From: Alphaproteobacteria bacterium | Lineage (GTDB): Bacteria; Pseudomonadota; Alphaproteobacteria; Oceanibaculales; Oceanibaculaceae | DNA length: 64,000 bases | Reading direction: 5' to 3' | Assembly: GCA_018823745.1 (NCBI GenBank) | Contig: JAHJHR010000007.1 | Location: 62,001-126,000 of the forward strand | Shown: positions 43,067 through 51,883 of the stretch, one piece after another | Position numbering within the stretch: position 1 is the stretch's first letter | How the letters are laid out: every line of letters starts with the position of its first letter | The notes under the pieces: model-generated | What the model saw: the letters and a program-made list of their open reading frames with translations, nothing else | What the model was told of the DNA's origin: nothing | Databases searched by the model: none | Translations under genes and position numbers: made by a program

Positions 43067-43837
43067 CTAAACTGCACGGCCGAGACGGGCGCTGGCGCCG
43101 CTGGCCGCCGAGGCAAGTGCTGCGAGCAGCAACAGCACCACGGTGGCCGCGCAGGCAAAGCCGGTCGCACCATAAAACGCCTGCAGAAGCACGATGGGAT
43201 AGGTGCGGTCCAGGAAGCCCGCGACCAGGTTGGACAGCTGGAACTCGCCAACCGACAGCGTCGCCACCACAATCAGGCCGGACAACAGGCTGTGCCGTAG
43301 CGACGGCAGCACGATGTCGAAGAAACGCTGCGGGAAGGAGGCGCCGAGGCTCATCGCCGCGCGCTCGTGCCCGTCGATATCCATATGCGCCATATCGGCG
43401 ACCAGCGTGTTCAGCAGATAGGGCAGGGTCAGCACGACATGGCCGGCGATCAGCAGCCAGACACTGCCGAGCCAGGGCAGCGTGTCGCTGGAGAAGACAA
43501 GGATGAAACCGAAGGCCAGCACCAGCTCCGGCACCACGATGGGCATGAGCGAGACCATCCGCACGGCAAGACCGATGCCGCGCTGCCGGGCGGCGTGCAG
43601 GGCATAGGCCAGCGGCACGCCGATCAGCGCGTCAATGACGCAGGTCGCCAGCACCACCTGCAAACTGGTCAGGAAGGCGCGGCGGAAACTGGGGTCGTTA
43701 TAGACTTCCTCATACCAGCGGGTCGTCAGGCCGGTCGGGAACAGCGTGTTGGTCCAGCTCTCGCCGAAGGAACCGACCGCCAGCATGACGATCGGCGCGG
43801 CGAGATAAATCAGGTAAAGCGCGGTGACAATCCGCAT
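43067..43837 (-). CDS. ABC transporter inner-membrane permease (first gene of operon)
   Basis: 256 residues with six TM helices and the EAA-loop RAAMSLGASFPQRFFDIVLP near residue 165. It is the PotC-like permease that pairs with the one at 40063 to form the heterodimeric channel. GAGGGG lies eight bases before the ATG. A strong hairpin sits further upstream in the leader. Confidence 0.88.
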   Translation of the reverse strand: MRIVTALYLIYLAAPIVMLAVGSFGESWTNTLFPTGLTTRWYEEVYNDPSFRRAFLTSLQVVLATCVIDALIGVPLAYALHAARQRGIGLAVRMVSLMPIVVPELVLAFGFILVFSSDTLPWLGSVWLLIAGHVVLTLPYLLNTLVADMAHMDIDGHERAAMSLGASFPQRFFDIVLPSLRHSLLSGLIVVATLSVGEFQLSNLVAGFLDRTYPIVLLQAFYGATGFACAATVVLLLLAALASAASGASARLGRAV

Positions 43838-43861
43838 CTGCCATGCCCCTCTGGCCCCGAA

Positions 43862-43888
43862 ACCCCGCTGGCCCTGGGGCCACGGGGT
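43862..43888 (-). promoter_or_regulatory. Leader hairpin upstream of the ABC importer operon
   Basis: A stem of ACCCCG, one bulged C, TGGCC, loop CTGG, GGCCA, CGGGGT, about ten bases upstream of the ribosome-binding site of the first permease. It could influence translation or termination in the leader. No known riboswitch fold is recognised. Confidence 0.4.
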
Positions 43889-44006
43889 GGATGCCCGTTA
43901 TCGGTCAAAATGCGACCGAAAACTTACATAGCAGATATTGCTGACCGTTTTATGACACTGCGCTTGCGGCTTTGGGTCAGTTTGGGGCGTCAGTCTCGCC
44001 GGTGCA

Positions 44007-44642
44007 TCACCGGTCGAGCCGCAGCAGCCGCTGGCAGGCGCGGTCCAGCGCCTCCTCCACACTGGCGCAGGCAATCGCGCCAGGGACCGAGGGGGCGTCG
44101 CCCAGGGTCAGCACCAGCCGGTCGAAATGCAGGCCATAGGCCATCTCGGATAGCGTGCCATAGCCGCCGCCGACGGCGATCAGTACCTCGGCGGCGCGGG
44201 CGATGATGGCGTTGCGCGCCGGGCCGATGCCGGTCGCCAGCGGGATGGCGACATAAGGGTTGGCGGCGCTCCATTCCTCGTCCGGCACCAGGCCGATGGG
44301 CAGGCCGCCGGCTTCCAGGCAGCCCTTGCACACCGCTTCCATCACGCCGCCCTTGCCGCCGCAGAGCAGTTGCAGGCCCAGCGTGCCGATGCCGTTGCCA
44401 AGCGCTTCGGCGGTCGCCTGCTCTTCCGGCTTCGCATCGCGCGGGCCAATCACAGCGACCGGGACGCGGCGCATCGATCCGGCGCGCGCCAGCAGGGCGA
44501 CGGCATCACCGGGCGCGACGGCAACCGCGTCCGCCGGCATACCGGATTCCTGCGGTGTCCAGCACAGTTTCCAGGGATCGAAACACCCGGCATCGCCGTA
44601 CAGGGCTTTCGTGGAGTCGCTGTAGAAGAGAGAAATCGGCAC
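44007..44642 (-). CDS. LOG/TIGR00725-like nucleotide-binding protein
   Basis: 211 residues with a Rossmann fold. Signature VPVAVIGPRDAKPEEQATAE opens the fold, GKGGVMEAVCKG is the first phosphate-binding loop, and AVGGGYGTLSEMAYGL corresponds to the PGGxGTxxE motif of LOG proteins. LOG enzymes release free base from nucleoside monophosphates; the TIGR00725 subgroup is uncharacterised. GTG 44642 is preferred because GGAG lies six bases before it, over a TTG further upstream. It is divergent from the DeoR-type regulator, with an inverted repeat between. Confidence 0.78.
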   Translation of the reverse strand: MPISLFYSDSTKALYGDAGCFDPWKLCWTPQESGMPADAVAVAPGDAVALLARAGSMRRVPVAVIGPRDAKPEEQATAEALGNGIGTLGLQLLCGGKGGVMEAVCKGCLEAGGLPIGLVPDEEWSAANPYVAIPLATGIGPARNAIIARAAEVLIAVGGGYGTLSEMAYGLHFDRLVLTLGDAPSVPGAIACASVEEALDRACQRLLRLDR

Positions 44643-44692
44643 GTCAGTCTCCGGTGGCTGGTTCGCTTGGTTGCGAAAGAATGTAAAATTAT

Positions 44693-44720
44693 GTAAGGAA
44701 TATTCCAATATCTTCCTTAC
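44693..44720. promoter_or_regulatory. Candidate DeoR-type operator
   Basis: The inverted repeat GTAAGGAA-N12-TTCCTTAC contains the perfect palindrome GGAATATTCC (44697-44706). It lies in an AT-rich gap of 104 bases between the divergent LOG-like and DeoR-family genes. Two ATGTAA boxes ten bases apart (44681, 44691) overlap it. Confidence 0.5.
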
Positions 44721-44746
44721 ACCATGGAAGCGATCCAAGGGGAATC

Positions 44747-45583
44747 ATGCCACTATCGGGCCAGAACCTGACCTTGCCGCCGCCATGGGGTGCCCTGGGT
44801 GGTGATGCCGATACCGCCGGCGGCACCGCCGCGCGGCAGAAGGCGATCCTGGAGATCGTCGGCCAGAGCGGCTACGCCACCATCGAGAGCCTGGCCGCGC
44901 ATTTCGGCGTTTCCGCCCAAACCATCCGGCGCGACATCATCACGCTGGATGAGCAGAAGCTGCTGCAACGCTTCCGCGGCGGGGCGGGCGCGCGGGAAAA
45001 TACGGTGCGGCTCGGCTACACCGAGAAGCGTGCGCGCAACCAGGAGGCCAAGGCCGCCATCGGCCGGCACGCGGCGGCGCATATCAATCACGGCGACAGC
45101 CTGTTCCTTGATGTCGGCACGACGGTGGAGGCGGTAACGCGGGTCATTGCCGGCCTGTCCGGCCTGCGCGTGGTGACCACCAGCCTGGCCAGCGCCATGA
45201 TTCTGGCCGAATGGCCGGAGATCGAGGTGGTGGTCGCCGGCGGCACGCTGCGCGGCGCCGACGGCTCATTGATCGGCGCTGCCACGGTAGAGACAATCCG
45301 CCAGTTCCGCTTCGATCATGCTGTACTGGGTTTTTCCGGCATCGATGATGACGGCGCGCCGATGGATTTCGACCTCGCCAAGATCGCCGTGAAACGCGCC
45401 GCACTGGAACGGGCGGGACATTGCATCCTGGTCGGCGATCACAGCAAATTCGCCCGGCCTGCCCTGGCCCGCATCTGCGAGCCGGGGGAGATCGGGTTGC
45501 TGGTCACCGACCGTGCGGTCGAGGAACCAATGCTGGAAAAGCTGCACAAGGCCGGCCTGAAAACGGAAGTAGCAGCGACATAG
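44747..45583 (+). CDS. DeoR/GlpR-family transcriptional regulator
   Basis: 278 residues. The N-terminal DeoR HTH (about 25-80) reads ARQKAILEIVGQSGYATIES, then HFGVSAQTIRRDIITLDEQ. The C-terminal sugar-phosphate-sensing domain (about 95-255) has DSLFLDVGTTVEAVTRVIAG and the typical DHSKFARPAL near residue 228. It usually represses carbohydrate or sugar-phosphate genes. AAGGGG precedes the ATG. Targets may be the divergent LOG-like gene and possibly the ABC importer downstream of it. Confidence 0.92.
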   Translation: MPLSGQNLTLPPPWGALGGDADTAGGTAARQKAILEIVGQSGYATIESLAAHFGVSAQTIRRDIITLDEQKLLQRFRGGAGARENTVRLGYTEKRARNQEAKAAIGRHAAAHINHGDSLFLDVGTTVEAVTRVIAGLSGLRVVTTSLASAMILAEWPEIEVVVAGGTLRGADGSLIGAATVETIRQFRFDHAVLGFSGIDDDGAPMDFDLAKIAVKRAALERAGHCILVGDHSKFARPALARICEPGEIGLLVTDRAVEEPMLEKLHKAGLKTEVAAT

Positions 45584-45640
45584 CGGGCGGCGGAAAACAG
45601 CTTCAACGAGCACCGACCAATTCAAGAGAAATGGCGGGTT

Positions 45641-45970
45641 TCACAGGGTAATCTCCAGCTCTGCGATTTTGTCGCCTTCAAGGACGAAGAAATAGCGCAG
45701 ATCGACCGGGCTGCCCGGAAAATCGCCGACGACATGGCTGGTGACGCGTATCCGGTCGCCCTCTGTCACAACCGAGAAAGGCTCGACCGTGTAGGTGTAC
45801 TTCGTCGTGGCCTCAGTCTTCCACCGCCGGATTGCCTCCCTGCCGGTGTAAGTATTGCCTTCATCCTTGACGATAGCGGCCTCGGTAAAGCACGCGGCGA
45901 CAGCCCCGCTGCTGCTGTCTTTATCGGCGGCAAAATAGTCGCTGATCACTTTCGGCAGTTGAATGACCAT
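45641..45970 (-). CDS. SnoaL/NTF2-like small protein
   Basis: 109 residues with the NTF2-like cone fold: an N-terminal helix (VISDYFAADKDSSSGAVAAC), AIVKDEGNTYTGREAIRRW, and central strands SVVTEGDRIRVTSHVVGDFP and VDLRYFFVLEGDKIAELEI. The family covers isomerases, hydrolases and ligand-binding proteins. Function not assigned. It is divergent from the LysR gene at 46085. Confidence 0.82.
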   Translation of the reverse strand: MVIQLPKVISDYFAADKDSSSGAVAACFTEAAIVKDEGNTYTGREAIRRWKTEATTKYTYTVEPFSVVTEGDRIRVTSHVVGDFPGSPVDLRYFFVLEGDKIAELEITL

Positions 45971-46040
45971 TTCTCGTCTCCTTTGTGTGTCGTTGCGTTC
46001 CTCTGTTGGCTAAATCTAAGGCTGGACATCAGCCTTTATA

Positions 46041-46057
46041 ATCGGGACAAATCGGGA
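46041..46057. promoter_or_regulatory. Direct repeat in the LysR/SnoaL divergent promoter
   Basis: ATCGGGA occurs twice with a ten-base period (46041 and 46051), one helical turn apart, in the gap upstream of the LysR-type gene. It may be a binding site for that regulator. Confidence 0.3.
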
Positions 46058-46084
46058 TGAAGTGTTTCGATTTTCAGGACAATT

Positions 46085-46993
46085 ATGAAAGATGGCCTGA
46101 TCGAGCTTGATGCAGTGCTCGCGATTGCGCGGAGGGGCTCGTTCCGGGCCGCAGCGCTAGACCTTGATATGTCGACAACCGCGCTCAGCAACGCCATCGG
46201 CAAGCTGGAGCGTCGACTCGGCGTGCGCTTGTTCAACCGCACGACCCGCAGCGTTTCGCTCACGGATGCGGGACGGAATTTTGTCGAGCGAGTCGGGCCG
46301 GCGCTCCAGGACATCCACGAGGCGATGAACGCCGCCCGATCACAGCAGGAGACGCCGTCCGGAACGCTGCGCATCAATGCTTTCCCAACGGCGGCACGCG
46401 AGATCCTTTCGCCGCTCGTTCTGCCCTTCCTGCACCGGCACCCGCACGTGCATATCGACCTGGTGACCGAGGGCCGGCTCGTCGATATCGTGGCCGAGGG
46501 CTTCGATTTCGGCATCCGCAGTGCCGATCTCGTCCCCAGCGACATGATAGCTGTTCCGTTAGGGCCCTCGCGTCGAAATGCCGTGGTGGCCTCGCCAGCT
46601 TACTTTCAGGGACGCACGAGGCCGCAAGTGCCGCCCGACCTGCTGGCTCATGCATGCATCCGCGCCCGACTTCCGAACGGCGCGCTGTATCGCTGGTCGT
46701 TCGAAAAGGACGGACAGCCAGTGCAATTGGACGTGAACGGTCACATCACCCTCGACGAAACGAGTCTGGCGCGGATTGCTGTGCTGGAAAACATGGGGAT
46801 CGGCTACTTCATGGAATCCGATGTCCGGGAAGACATCGAATGCGGCCGGCTGGAGCGCGTGCTGGAGGACTGGACGCCGCCGATTGCGCCGATTTGTCTC
46901 TATTACCCGGGCAGGCGACATCCGTCCGCAGCGTTCAAGGCCTTCATCAGCCATGCCCGCGAGGCCGCCAGAACAACACAAGCGATCAGTTGA
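46085..46993 (+). CDS. LysR-family transcriptional regulator
   Basis: 302 residues. An N-terminal winged HTH ([40 protein letters not shown]) is followed by an effector-binding domain from residue 90 ([37 protein letters not shown]). It is of the CrgA-like subgroup. The likely target is the divergent SnoaL-like gene. Confidence 0.92.
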   Translation: MKDGLIELDAVLAIARRGSFRAAALDLDMSTTALSNAIGKLERRLGVRLFNRTTRSVSLTDAGRNFVERVGPALQDIHEAMNAARSQQETPSGTLRINAFPTAAREILSPLVLPFLHRHPHVHIDLVTEGRLVDIVAEGFDFGIRSADLVPSDMIAVPLGPSRRNAVVASPAYFQGRTRPQVPPDLLAHACIRARLPNGALYRWSFEKDGQPVQLDVNGHITLDETSLARIAVLENMGIGYFMESDVREDIECGRLERVLEDWTPPIAPICLYYPGRRHPSAAFKAFISHAREAARTTQAIS

Positions 46994-47030
46994 GTCCCTG
47001 TCACGGCGGGCCCGAAGCCGGATCGGCGGG

Positions 47031-47507
47031 TCAGAACGGCAATCGCGCGTTTTCCTTGACCTCCCTCATGACGAAGAAGGTCCGGGTGTTCCGGACGCCA
47101 GGAAGGCCGATCAAGGTCTCGCCCTGCAGTTTGTTGAAATCGGCTATGTCGCGGGCGCGGATTTTGAGGAAATAGTCAAACTCGCCCGCCACCAGAATGC
47201 AGTCGAGAATCTCCTTCACCTTCAGCACGGCCGCCTCAAAGGCGTAGCGGCTGTCCGGCGTGGAGCGGTCGAGCATGACGCCGATCATCACAAGAGCGCC
47301 CAGCCCGACCGAGGCGGGTGCGACCTCCGCCCTGACCCCGGTGATGTGACCTTCATCGAACAACCGCCGCGTCCGCCGGTAACAGGTGGCGGCACTGACT
47401 CCCACGCGCGTTGCAAGCTCGGCATTCGTCAGCCGGCCATCTGCATGGAGCGCACGCAGGATCTTCATGTCGATGCGGTCCAGGCTGCTGACGGAAGATT
47501 CTTTCAT
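47031..47507 (-). CDS. Lrp/AsnC-family transcriptional regulator
   Basis: 158 residues. The N-terminal HTH (LDRIDMKILRALHADGRLTN, TRVGVSAATCYRRTRRLFDE) is followed by an RAM/AsnC ligand-binding domain (residues about 70-150; LVMIGVMLDRSTPDSRYAFE, ILVAGEFDYFLKIRARDIAD, LIGLPGVRNTRTFFVM). Effector probably an amino acid. It is divergent from the exported hydrolase gene at 47663. Confidence 0.92.
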   Translation of the reverse strand: MKESSVSSLDRIDMKILRALHADGRLTNAELATRVGVSAATCYRRTRRLFDEGHITGVRAEVAPASVGLGALVMIGVMLDRSTPDSRYAFEAAVLKVKEILDCILVAGEFDYFLKIRARDIADFNKLQGETLIGLPGVRNTRTFFVMREVKENARLPF

Positions 47508-47516
47508 TTTTCTCTG

Positions 47517-47530
47517 TTTTCTTAAGAAAA
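47517..47530. promoter_or_regulatory. Palindrome in front of the Lrp-type gene
   Basis: Perfect 14-base palindrome TTTTCTTAAGAAAA ten bases upstream of the Lrp start codon, in an AT-rich divergent region. It resembles the T-rich dyads bound by Lrp/AsnC regulators; autoregulation is possible. Confidence 0.45.
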
Positions 47531-47662
47531 ACTCTCACTTCTATTCAATAAATCACGTTCAAAACAAATCAGAAAGCAAAACTAGAGAGCACCTTTCGCA
47601 TCGGGTTTTCTATATTTGGCGCCGCCACAAGTATTGGCCCCCCGCAAGAAAGGACCGGCACC

Positions 47663-48457
47663 ATGATCAAAACCATTCGTACCACTGCCGCCGCGGCGAC
47701 CGCCGCCGGTTTCATAGGCTATGCACAAGCCGAGCCTTTGCAGCCCATTCCCGACCTCCAGACGGTTCGAAGCGTCGTGCTGGTGCATGGCGCTTTCGCC
47801 GACGGTTCGGGATGGCGCGGCGTTTATGAAGAGCTGGCGGCGCGCGGTTACAGCGTCACCATCGTGCAGAATCCGCTCACATCGCTTGCCGATGATGTTT
47901 CGGCGACGAGACGGGCGCTGGACCGGCAGGCCGGCCCGGCGATCCTGGTCGGTCACAGCTGGGGCGGAACCGTCATTACGGAAGCGGGTGTCCACGCGAA
48001 TGTCGCCGGGCTGGTCTATGTCTCGGCGCTGTCGCCCGATGCCGGCGAGACGACGGCCCAGCAATATGCAGGCTTCACCACGCCGCCGGAGTTTGTCATC
48101 GACGCCCATAGCGACGGCTTCGGGTTCGTGAAGCCGGAGCAGTTCAAGGCCGGCTTTGCCGCCGATGCCAGCGATGCGGACGCCGCGTTCCTGCGTGATT
48201 CCCAGGTTCCCATCGCCCTGTCGGCGTTCGAAACCAGGCTGGAGAATGCCGCCTGGAGGACGAAGCCGAGCTGGGCCGTTATCGCCACGCAGGACAAGGC
48301 GTTCGATCAGAAGATGCTACAGGCGATGGCAAAACGCATCGGCGCGGCGGTGACCGAAGTGCCGGCAAGCCACGCAGTCTTCATGACACGGCCGCAGGAG
48401 GTTGCCGACGTGATCGACGGCGCCGCACGCAGCTTTTCCCTGGCAAAGGCGAACTGA
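47663..48457 (+). CDS. Exported alpha/beta-fold hydrolase
   Basis: 264 residues with a signal peptide (TTAAAATAAGFIGYAQA, cut before EPL). Alpha/beta hydrolase core: oxyanion region LVHGAFADGSGWRGVY, nucleophile elbow LVGHSWGGTVI near residue 98 with catalytic Ser, a possible acid residue in IATQDKAFDQ, and catalytic His in VPASHAVFMTRP. It resembles uncharacterised alpha/beta hydrolases annotated as esterases. The Lrp gene is divergent. Substrate not inferable. Confidence 0.9.
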   Translation: MIKTIRTTAAAATAAGFIGYAQAEPLQPIPDLQTVRSVVLVHGAFADGSGWRGVYEELAARGYSVTIVQNPLTSLADDVSATRRALDRQAGPAILVGHSWGGTVITEAGVHANVAGLVYVSALSPDAGETTAQQYAGFTTPPEFVIDAHSDGFGFVKPEQFKAGFAADASDADAAFLRDSQVPIALSAFETRLENAAWRTKPSWAVIATQDKAFDQKMLQAMAKRIGAAVTEVPASHAVFMTRPQEVADVIDGAARSFSLAKAN

Positions 48458-48648
48458 ACAGGATCATCCCACCAGGCCTTACGCACGGCAGGGTTGTCGC
48501 CACCGCCGAAGTGGATAGTGAAAGCGGAGCTGGGCAGCTGAGTGCACCCTGCTCCGCTGCACTGCCAGCAGCAAATCATCCTGCAGAGCAGTTACTTCGG
48601 GACCTCGCCTCCCTGTCACACCGGTGGTTTTGCCATCTTTCGATCCGG

Positions 48649-49671
48649 TCAGCGTGCCGACAGCCGATTCACCGCAGCCTCGACTTCGCCAATCGCCTGA
48701 GCGAGTGCCCCAGGATCGCCGCCGAACGTCCCACCCCTCTGCATGCAGCCACGCAGATAGGCGTCGATCTCGTCACTCCGAAGGACCCGCCCATCGGTCC
48801 AGAGTCGTGCTTCGACGGGATCGAGCAGAATATCCATGCCGCAGCCGCGTGCGCTCTGAACCCGTTGCAGGAAGCGCGGCGGGCTCGGAAGATCAAAGCC
48901 GTGATGCGCGCCCTCCAGGACCGTCAGGCTGACATCGCCGCCGCGTGCCCGCAGCCAGTCGACATACCGGGCACAATGCGCGCTGGGGGTATAATCATCG
49001 GCACCGCCCAGCAGCAGCAGAATCGGCGCCGTGCTGACCGGCTCCGCCATATACGGGATCGAGCAGGAGGCATAGAGCGCCACATGCAGCGCAAAGCGTT
49101 CGTCGCCGCCGGCCATGACCGCCCCGCGGAACGGCTCAAGCGCGGTGTAAAGCGCCACCTGGCCGCCTTTCGAGAAGCCGATGACCCCGATGCGGGCCGG
49201 ATCGATACGCGGATGGGTCGCGAGCAGACGCAGCGCGTGCAGCGCGTCAGCGACGCTCGCGGCGAGCGGCAGCCTGCTCTGGTCTGCGCCGGTGGAGGCG
49301 ATCCCGCGCGGGCCGAAGCTGTCCACCACGAAGGTCGCGACGCCAAGCTTCCGCAACCGCTCTGCCCAGACCGGTTCACGGTCCGGCAGGATGCCCCCGC
49401 TGCCATGAGAAATCACCATCGCCGGGAGGCGTTCCGCCGTGCCGCCGCCGGCTCCCTCCGGGAATGTCAGCGTCCCGCTGATGACCGAGGCGGGAGCATC
49501 CCCCGCAAGAAACTGGCTTGGACCGCTCGGGGTCACCGACGGGAAGAGGATGGGGCCGCTCCGTCCATCGGCAAGATTCGCGACGGTCTCTGCCTTAACT
49601 GGTGCGGTAAACGCCACCACCAGCACCCCGAACAGGCCCGCACATACCGCCGCCCGCGCCATAGCGTACAT
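48649..49671 (-). CDS. Exported dienelactone-hydrolase-family protein
   Basis: 340 residues with a signal peptide (ARAAVCAGLFGVLVVAFTAP, cleaved about AKAET-like VKA). DLH fold: ISHGSGGILPDREPVWAERL, nucleophile elbow IGVIGFSKGGQVAL near residue 165, acid GGADDYTPS and His in EGAHHGFDLP. Acid, nucleophile and His follow the family order. A GGAGG box eight bases before ATG 49671 fixes the start; the longer frame to 49761 is rejected. Probable esterase or lactonase in the periplasm. Confidence 0.88.
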   Translation of the reverse strand: MYAMARAAVCAGLFGVLVVAFTAPVKAETVANLADGRSGPILFPSVTPSGPSQFLAGDAPASVISGTLTFPEGAGGGTAERLPAMVISHGSGGILPDREPVWAERLRKLGVATFVVDSFGPRGIASTGADQSRLPLAASVADALHALRLLATHPRIDPARIGVIGFSKGGQVALYTALEPFRGAVMAGGDERFALHVALYASCSIPYMAEPVSTAPILLLLGGADDYTPSAHCARYVDWLRARGGDVSLTVLEGAHHGFDLPSPPRFLQRVQSARGCGMDILLDPVEARLWTDGRVLRSDEIDAYLRGCMQRGGTFGGDPGALAQAIGEVEAAVNRLSAR

Positions 49672-49990
49672 CTGTGGGTTCCTCCATACACCCGCCAGGC
49701 GGGGAAGATAGTTCACGGTCATTATCCGGAAGTTCTTTCCTCGGACGGAATCAACGATCAAGGCATTGAAAAACAGATATACAGCTTTAACGGATCAGGA
49801 GTGGCCAATCCGTCGCCGTTCCAGGAGGGCGGCGTAAATTTGGTTGCGGGGCCTGAATCCACCGAGAGTAGCTTTGAACAAAGGGGAAGTATCCCCATCG
49901 GCAAACTGTGTTCGATCCGTGGGCGTCCGCCCGCGCCGCGCATGCTCTGGCTTACGGAGGAAATTGGACGGCGTGTTCTGGGGGCAGAGA
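49672..49990. other. Non-coding gap with no recognised element
   Basis: About 320 bases upstream of the minus-strand hydrolase. It probably holds that gene's promoter. Short open frames here have no ribosome-binding site or family-like sequence. Confidence 0.5.
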
Positions 49991-50055
49991 GGGGATGACG
50001 AGGCTCGATCAACCATCAGCGTCGATCAGTGACGTTCAGGCGTCTCGTCATCCCC
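49991..50055. repeat. 12-base inverted repeat with 41-base loop
   Basis: Perfect arms GGGGATGACGAG (49991-50002) and CTCGTCATCCCC (50044-50055). The spacer contains TCGATCA twice. It sits just after the end of the isochorismatase-like gene. May be a terminator stem or the remnant of a small mobile repeat. Confidence 0.6.
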
Positions 50056-50062
50056 GCTCAGA

Positions 50063-50716
50063 TCATTCAGCGGCGCTCGGCACCGGCGTGTTGAGGAGCT
50101 GCTGTTCCCAGAGATAGGCGATGGCGCTGCCACCGATGTGGTATTTGAGGGCGTCGTTCAGTTCGGTCGCGGTCTCGGCCCGGGCCCAGTCGCGTTGCCA
50201 TTCGGACGCCAGGGCCAGCCAGGTCATCATATTGATGCCGGCTGCGATCATGCGCTGGATCGCGACCTCGTGGGCCTCAAGCGACGTGCCGCCCGACGCA
50301 TCGGTGATCACGGTCACGTCCCAACCTTCGCCCGCCGCCTGGATCGCGGGCATAGCCACGCAAATCTCGGTCCACAGGCCGGCGATGATCAGTTGCTTGC
50401 GGCCCGTCGCCTTGACCGCATCGACGACCTTCTTGTCCTCCCAGGTATTGATGAACGTCCGGTCAATGACCTCCTGGTCGGGGAACACCTCGGTGACGTG
50501 CGGGAAGATGACGCCGCCACGGGCGGCAATTACGCTGGTCAGAATCGTGGGAACGCCGAACACCTTGGCCACCTTAGCGAGCGCGGTCGTGTTGTTGACC
50601 ACCATGTGCGGATCGTGGCTGTTCAGGTTTGCGAGCTGGTAAGGCTGGTGGTCGATCAGAACGAGGACCGAGTCCTCGGGGCGAAGAAGCGATGCGAGGC
50701 CGTTACGAAAGGTCAT
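50063..50716 (-). CDS. Isochorismatase-family hydrolase (YcaC-like)
   Basis: 217 residues, cysteine-hydrolase fold. Catalytic Asp in DSVLVLIDHQPYQLANLNSH near residue 22, Lys in NTWEDKKVVDAVKATGRK, and Cys in IIAGLWTEICVAMPAIQAA near residue 120. The YcaC-type members act on unknown amide-like substrates. GGAAG before ATG 50716 and the family start MTFRNGLASLL support it. It is divergent from a LysR gene at 50868. Confidence 0.88.
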   Translation of the reverse strand: MTFRNGLASLLRPEDSVLVLIDHQPYQLANLNSHDPHMVVNNTTALAKVAKVFGVPTILTSVIAARGGVIFPHVTEVFPDQEVIDRTFINTWEDKKVVDAVKATGRKQLIIAGLWTEICVAMPAIQAAGEGWDVTVITDASGGTSLEAHEVAIQRMIAAGINMMTWLALASEWQRDWARAETATELNDALKYHIGGSAIAYLWEQQLLNTPVPSAAE

Positions 50717-50867
50717 TGTGACTTCCTTTCCTGCTGTTATGAGCGGAATTGGATTTTCCGGCGGCATCCGCCAGTCGCGACGTTGCCTGGCCGCAATTTG
50801 CTGTTCCTTCCGCTGATGGGCTAGTGCCATAGTCAGGCAAGCTGTGTCGCGAAACGGGGAACACCGG

Positions 50868-51761
50868 ATGGACGTCGAAGATCTGCAGACATTCGTCGCA
50901 GTGGCCGATGCCGGGGGCGTATCGGCCGCCGCACGCCGGCTCGGCATCTCCAAGTCAATCGTCAGCCGGCGGCTTTTCCGGATCGAAGCAGAACTCGGCG
51001 TTCAGCTTCTTGCCCGAACGACCCGAGGTGCGGCACTTACGGAAGCGGGGGTTACGTTCAGGGATCATGCGGCCCGGGCCAGTGCGGAGATCGAAACGGC
51101 CCGGGAAACCATCCTCCCAACCGGTGATCTGCGCGGCCGCCTGAGAATTGCCATGCCGCTTGCTTTCGGCCCGACCCACTTCGCCCCGGTGCTTGCGGAC
51201 ATGGCGCATCAGCATCCGCAGCTCCAGATCCATAGCGCGTACAGCGATCGCTTCGTTGATCTCATCGCAGAGGGTTTCGACTGCGCGATCCGGGTCGGCT
51301 ACCTTCAGGACTCAAACCTGATCGCGAAGCGCATCGGGCCGATCTATGGAAAGCTCGTCGCAAGTCCGGATTATATCAAAACGCGCGGTGCGCCTCAGAC
51401 ACCGGATGAGATTGTCACCCATCAGGCCCTCATGCAGGGGACGGAATCCTGGCAGTTCACGGATGGCAACAGGATCGTCACGGTTCAGCCCCAGGGCAGG
51501 TTCAAGGCCGACAACGCCACGGCGCTTGCCGCTGCCGCAGCGGCAGGGCTGGGGATCGCCTGGCTCCCCGATTGCATCACCTATGACCATGTGGCCTCCG
51601 GCGCGCTCGTCCCGATTATGACACGCTATCCGCCCCCTCCGGCAGGGGCCTATGTCATCCGCCCGCCGGGTCAGCACCCCACGCGGAAAATACGGGTGCT
51701 TACCGAGATGCTGATCGAGCACGTCGCGCGAAATCCGGAGATTTGGGGTGTCGACCGTTAA
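50868..51761 (+). CDS. LysR-family transcriptional regulator
   Basis: 297 residues. HTH (TFVAVADAGGVSAAARRLGI, SKSIVSRRLFRIEAELGVQL) and effector domain (GRLRIAMPLAFGPTHFAPVL, VDLIAEGFDCAIRVGYLQDS). ATG 50868 preceded by GGGGA; an in-frame GTG 24 bases upstream is less likely. Its natural targets are the divergent isochorismatase gene and the pirin gene downstream. Confidence 0.92.
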   Translation: MDVEDLQTFVAVADAGGVSAAARRLGISKSIVSRRLFRIEAELGVQLLARTTRGAALTEAGVTFRDHAARASAEIETARETILPTGDLRGRLRIAMPLAFGPTHFAPVLADMAHQHPQLQIHSAYSDRFVDLIAEGFDCAIRVGYLQDSNLIAKRIGPIYGKLVASPDYIKTRGAPQTPDEIVTHQALMQGTESWQFTDGNRIVTVQPQGRFKADNATALAAAAAAGLGIAWLPDCITYDHVASGALVPIMTRYPPPPAGAYVIRPPGQHPTRKIRVLTEMLIEHVARNPEIWGVDR

Positions 51762-51883
51762 AACACGGCATTGTCCGCACGTTCCACTTCCTGCGACACA
51801 GCTTGCCGTATCTCGGGGCTAGCCGGGCAGATGGTCGCACGCCAGATTGGGCCTTCCGGAAGCCCAAGTCAGGATGAACGCGC

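Noticed and set aside
48511-49998. Plus-strand frame of 495 codons
   Set aside because: Antisense to the dienelactone hydrolase gene, which has clear catalytic motifs and a ribosome-binding site.
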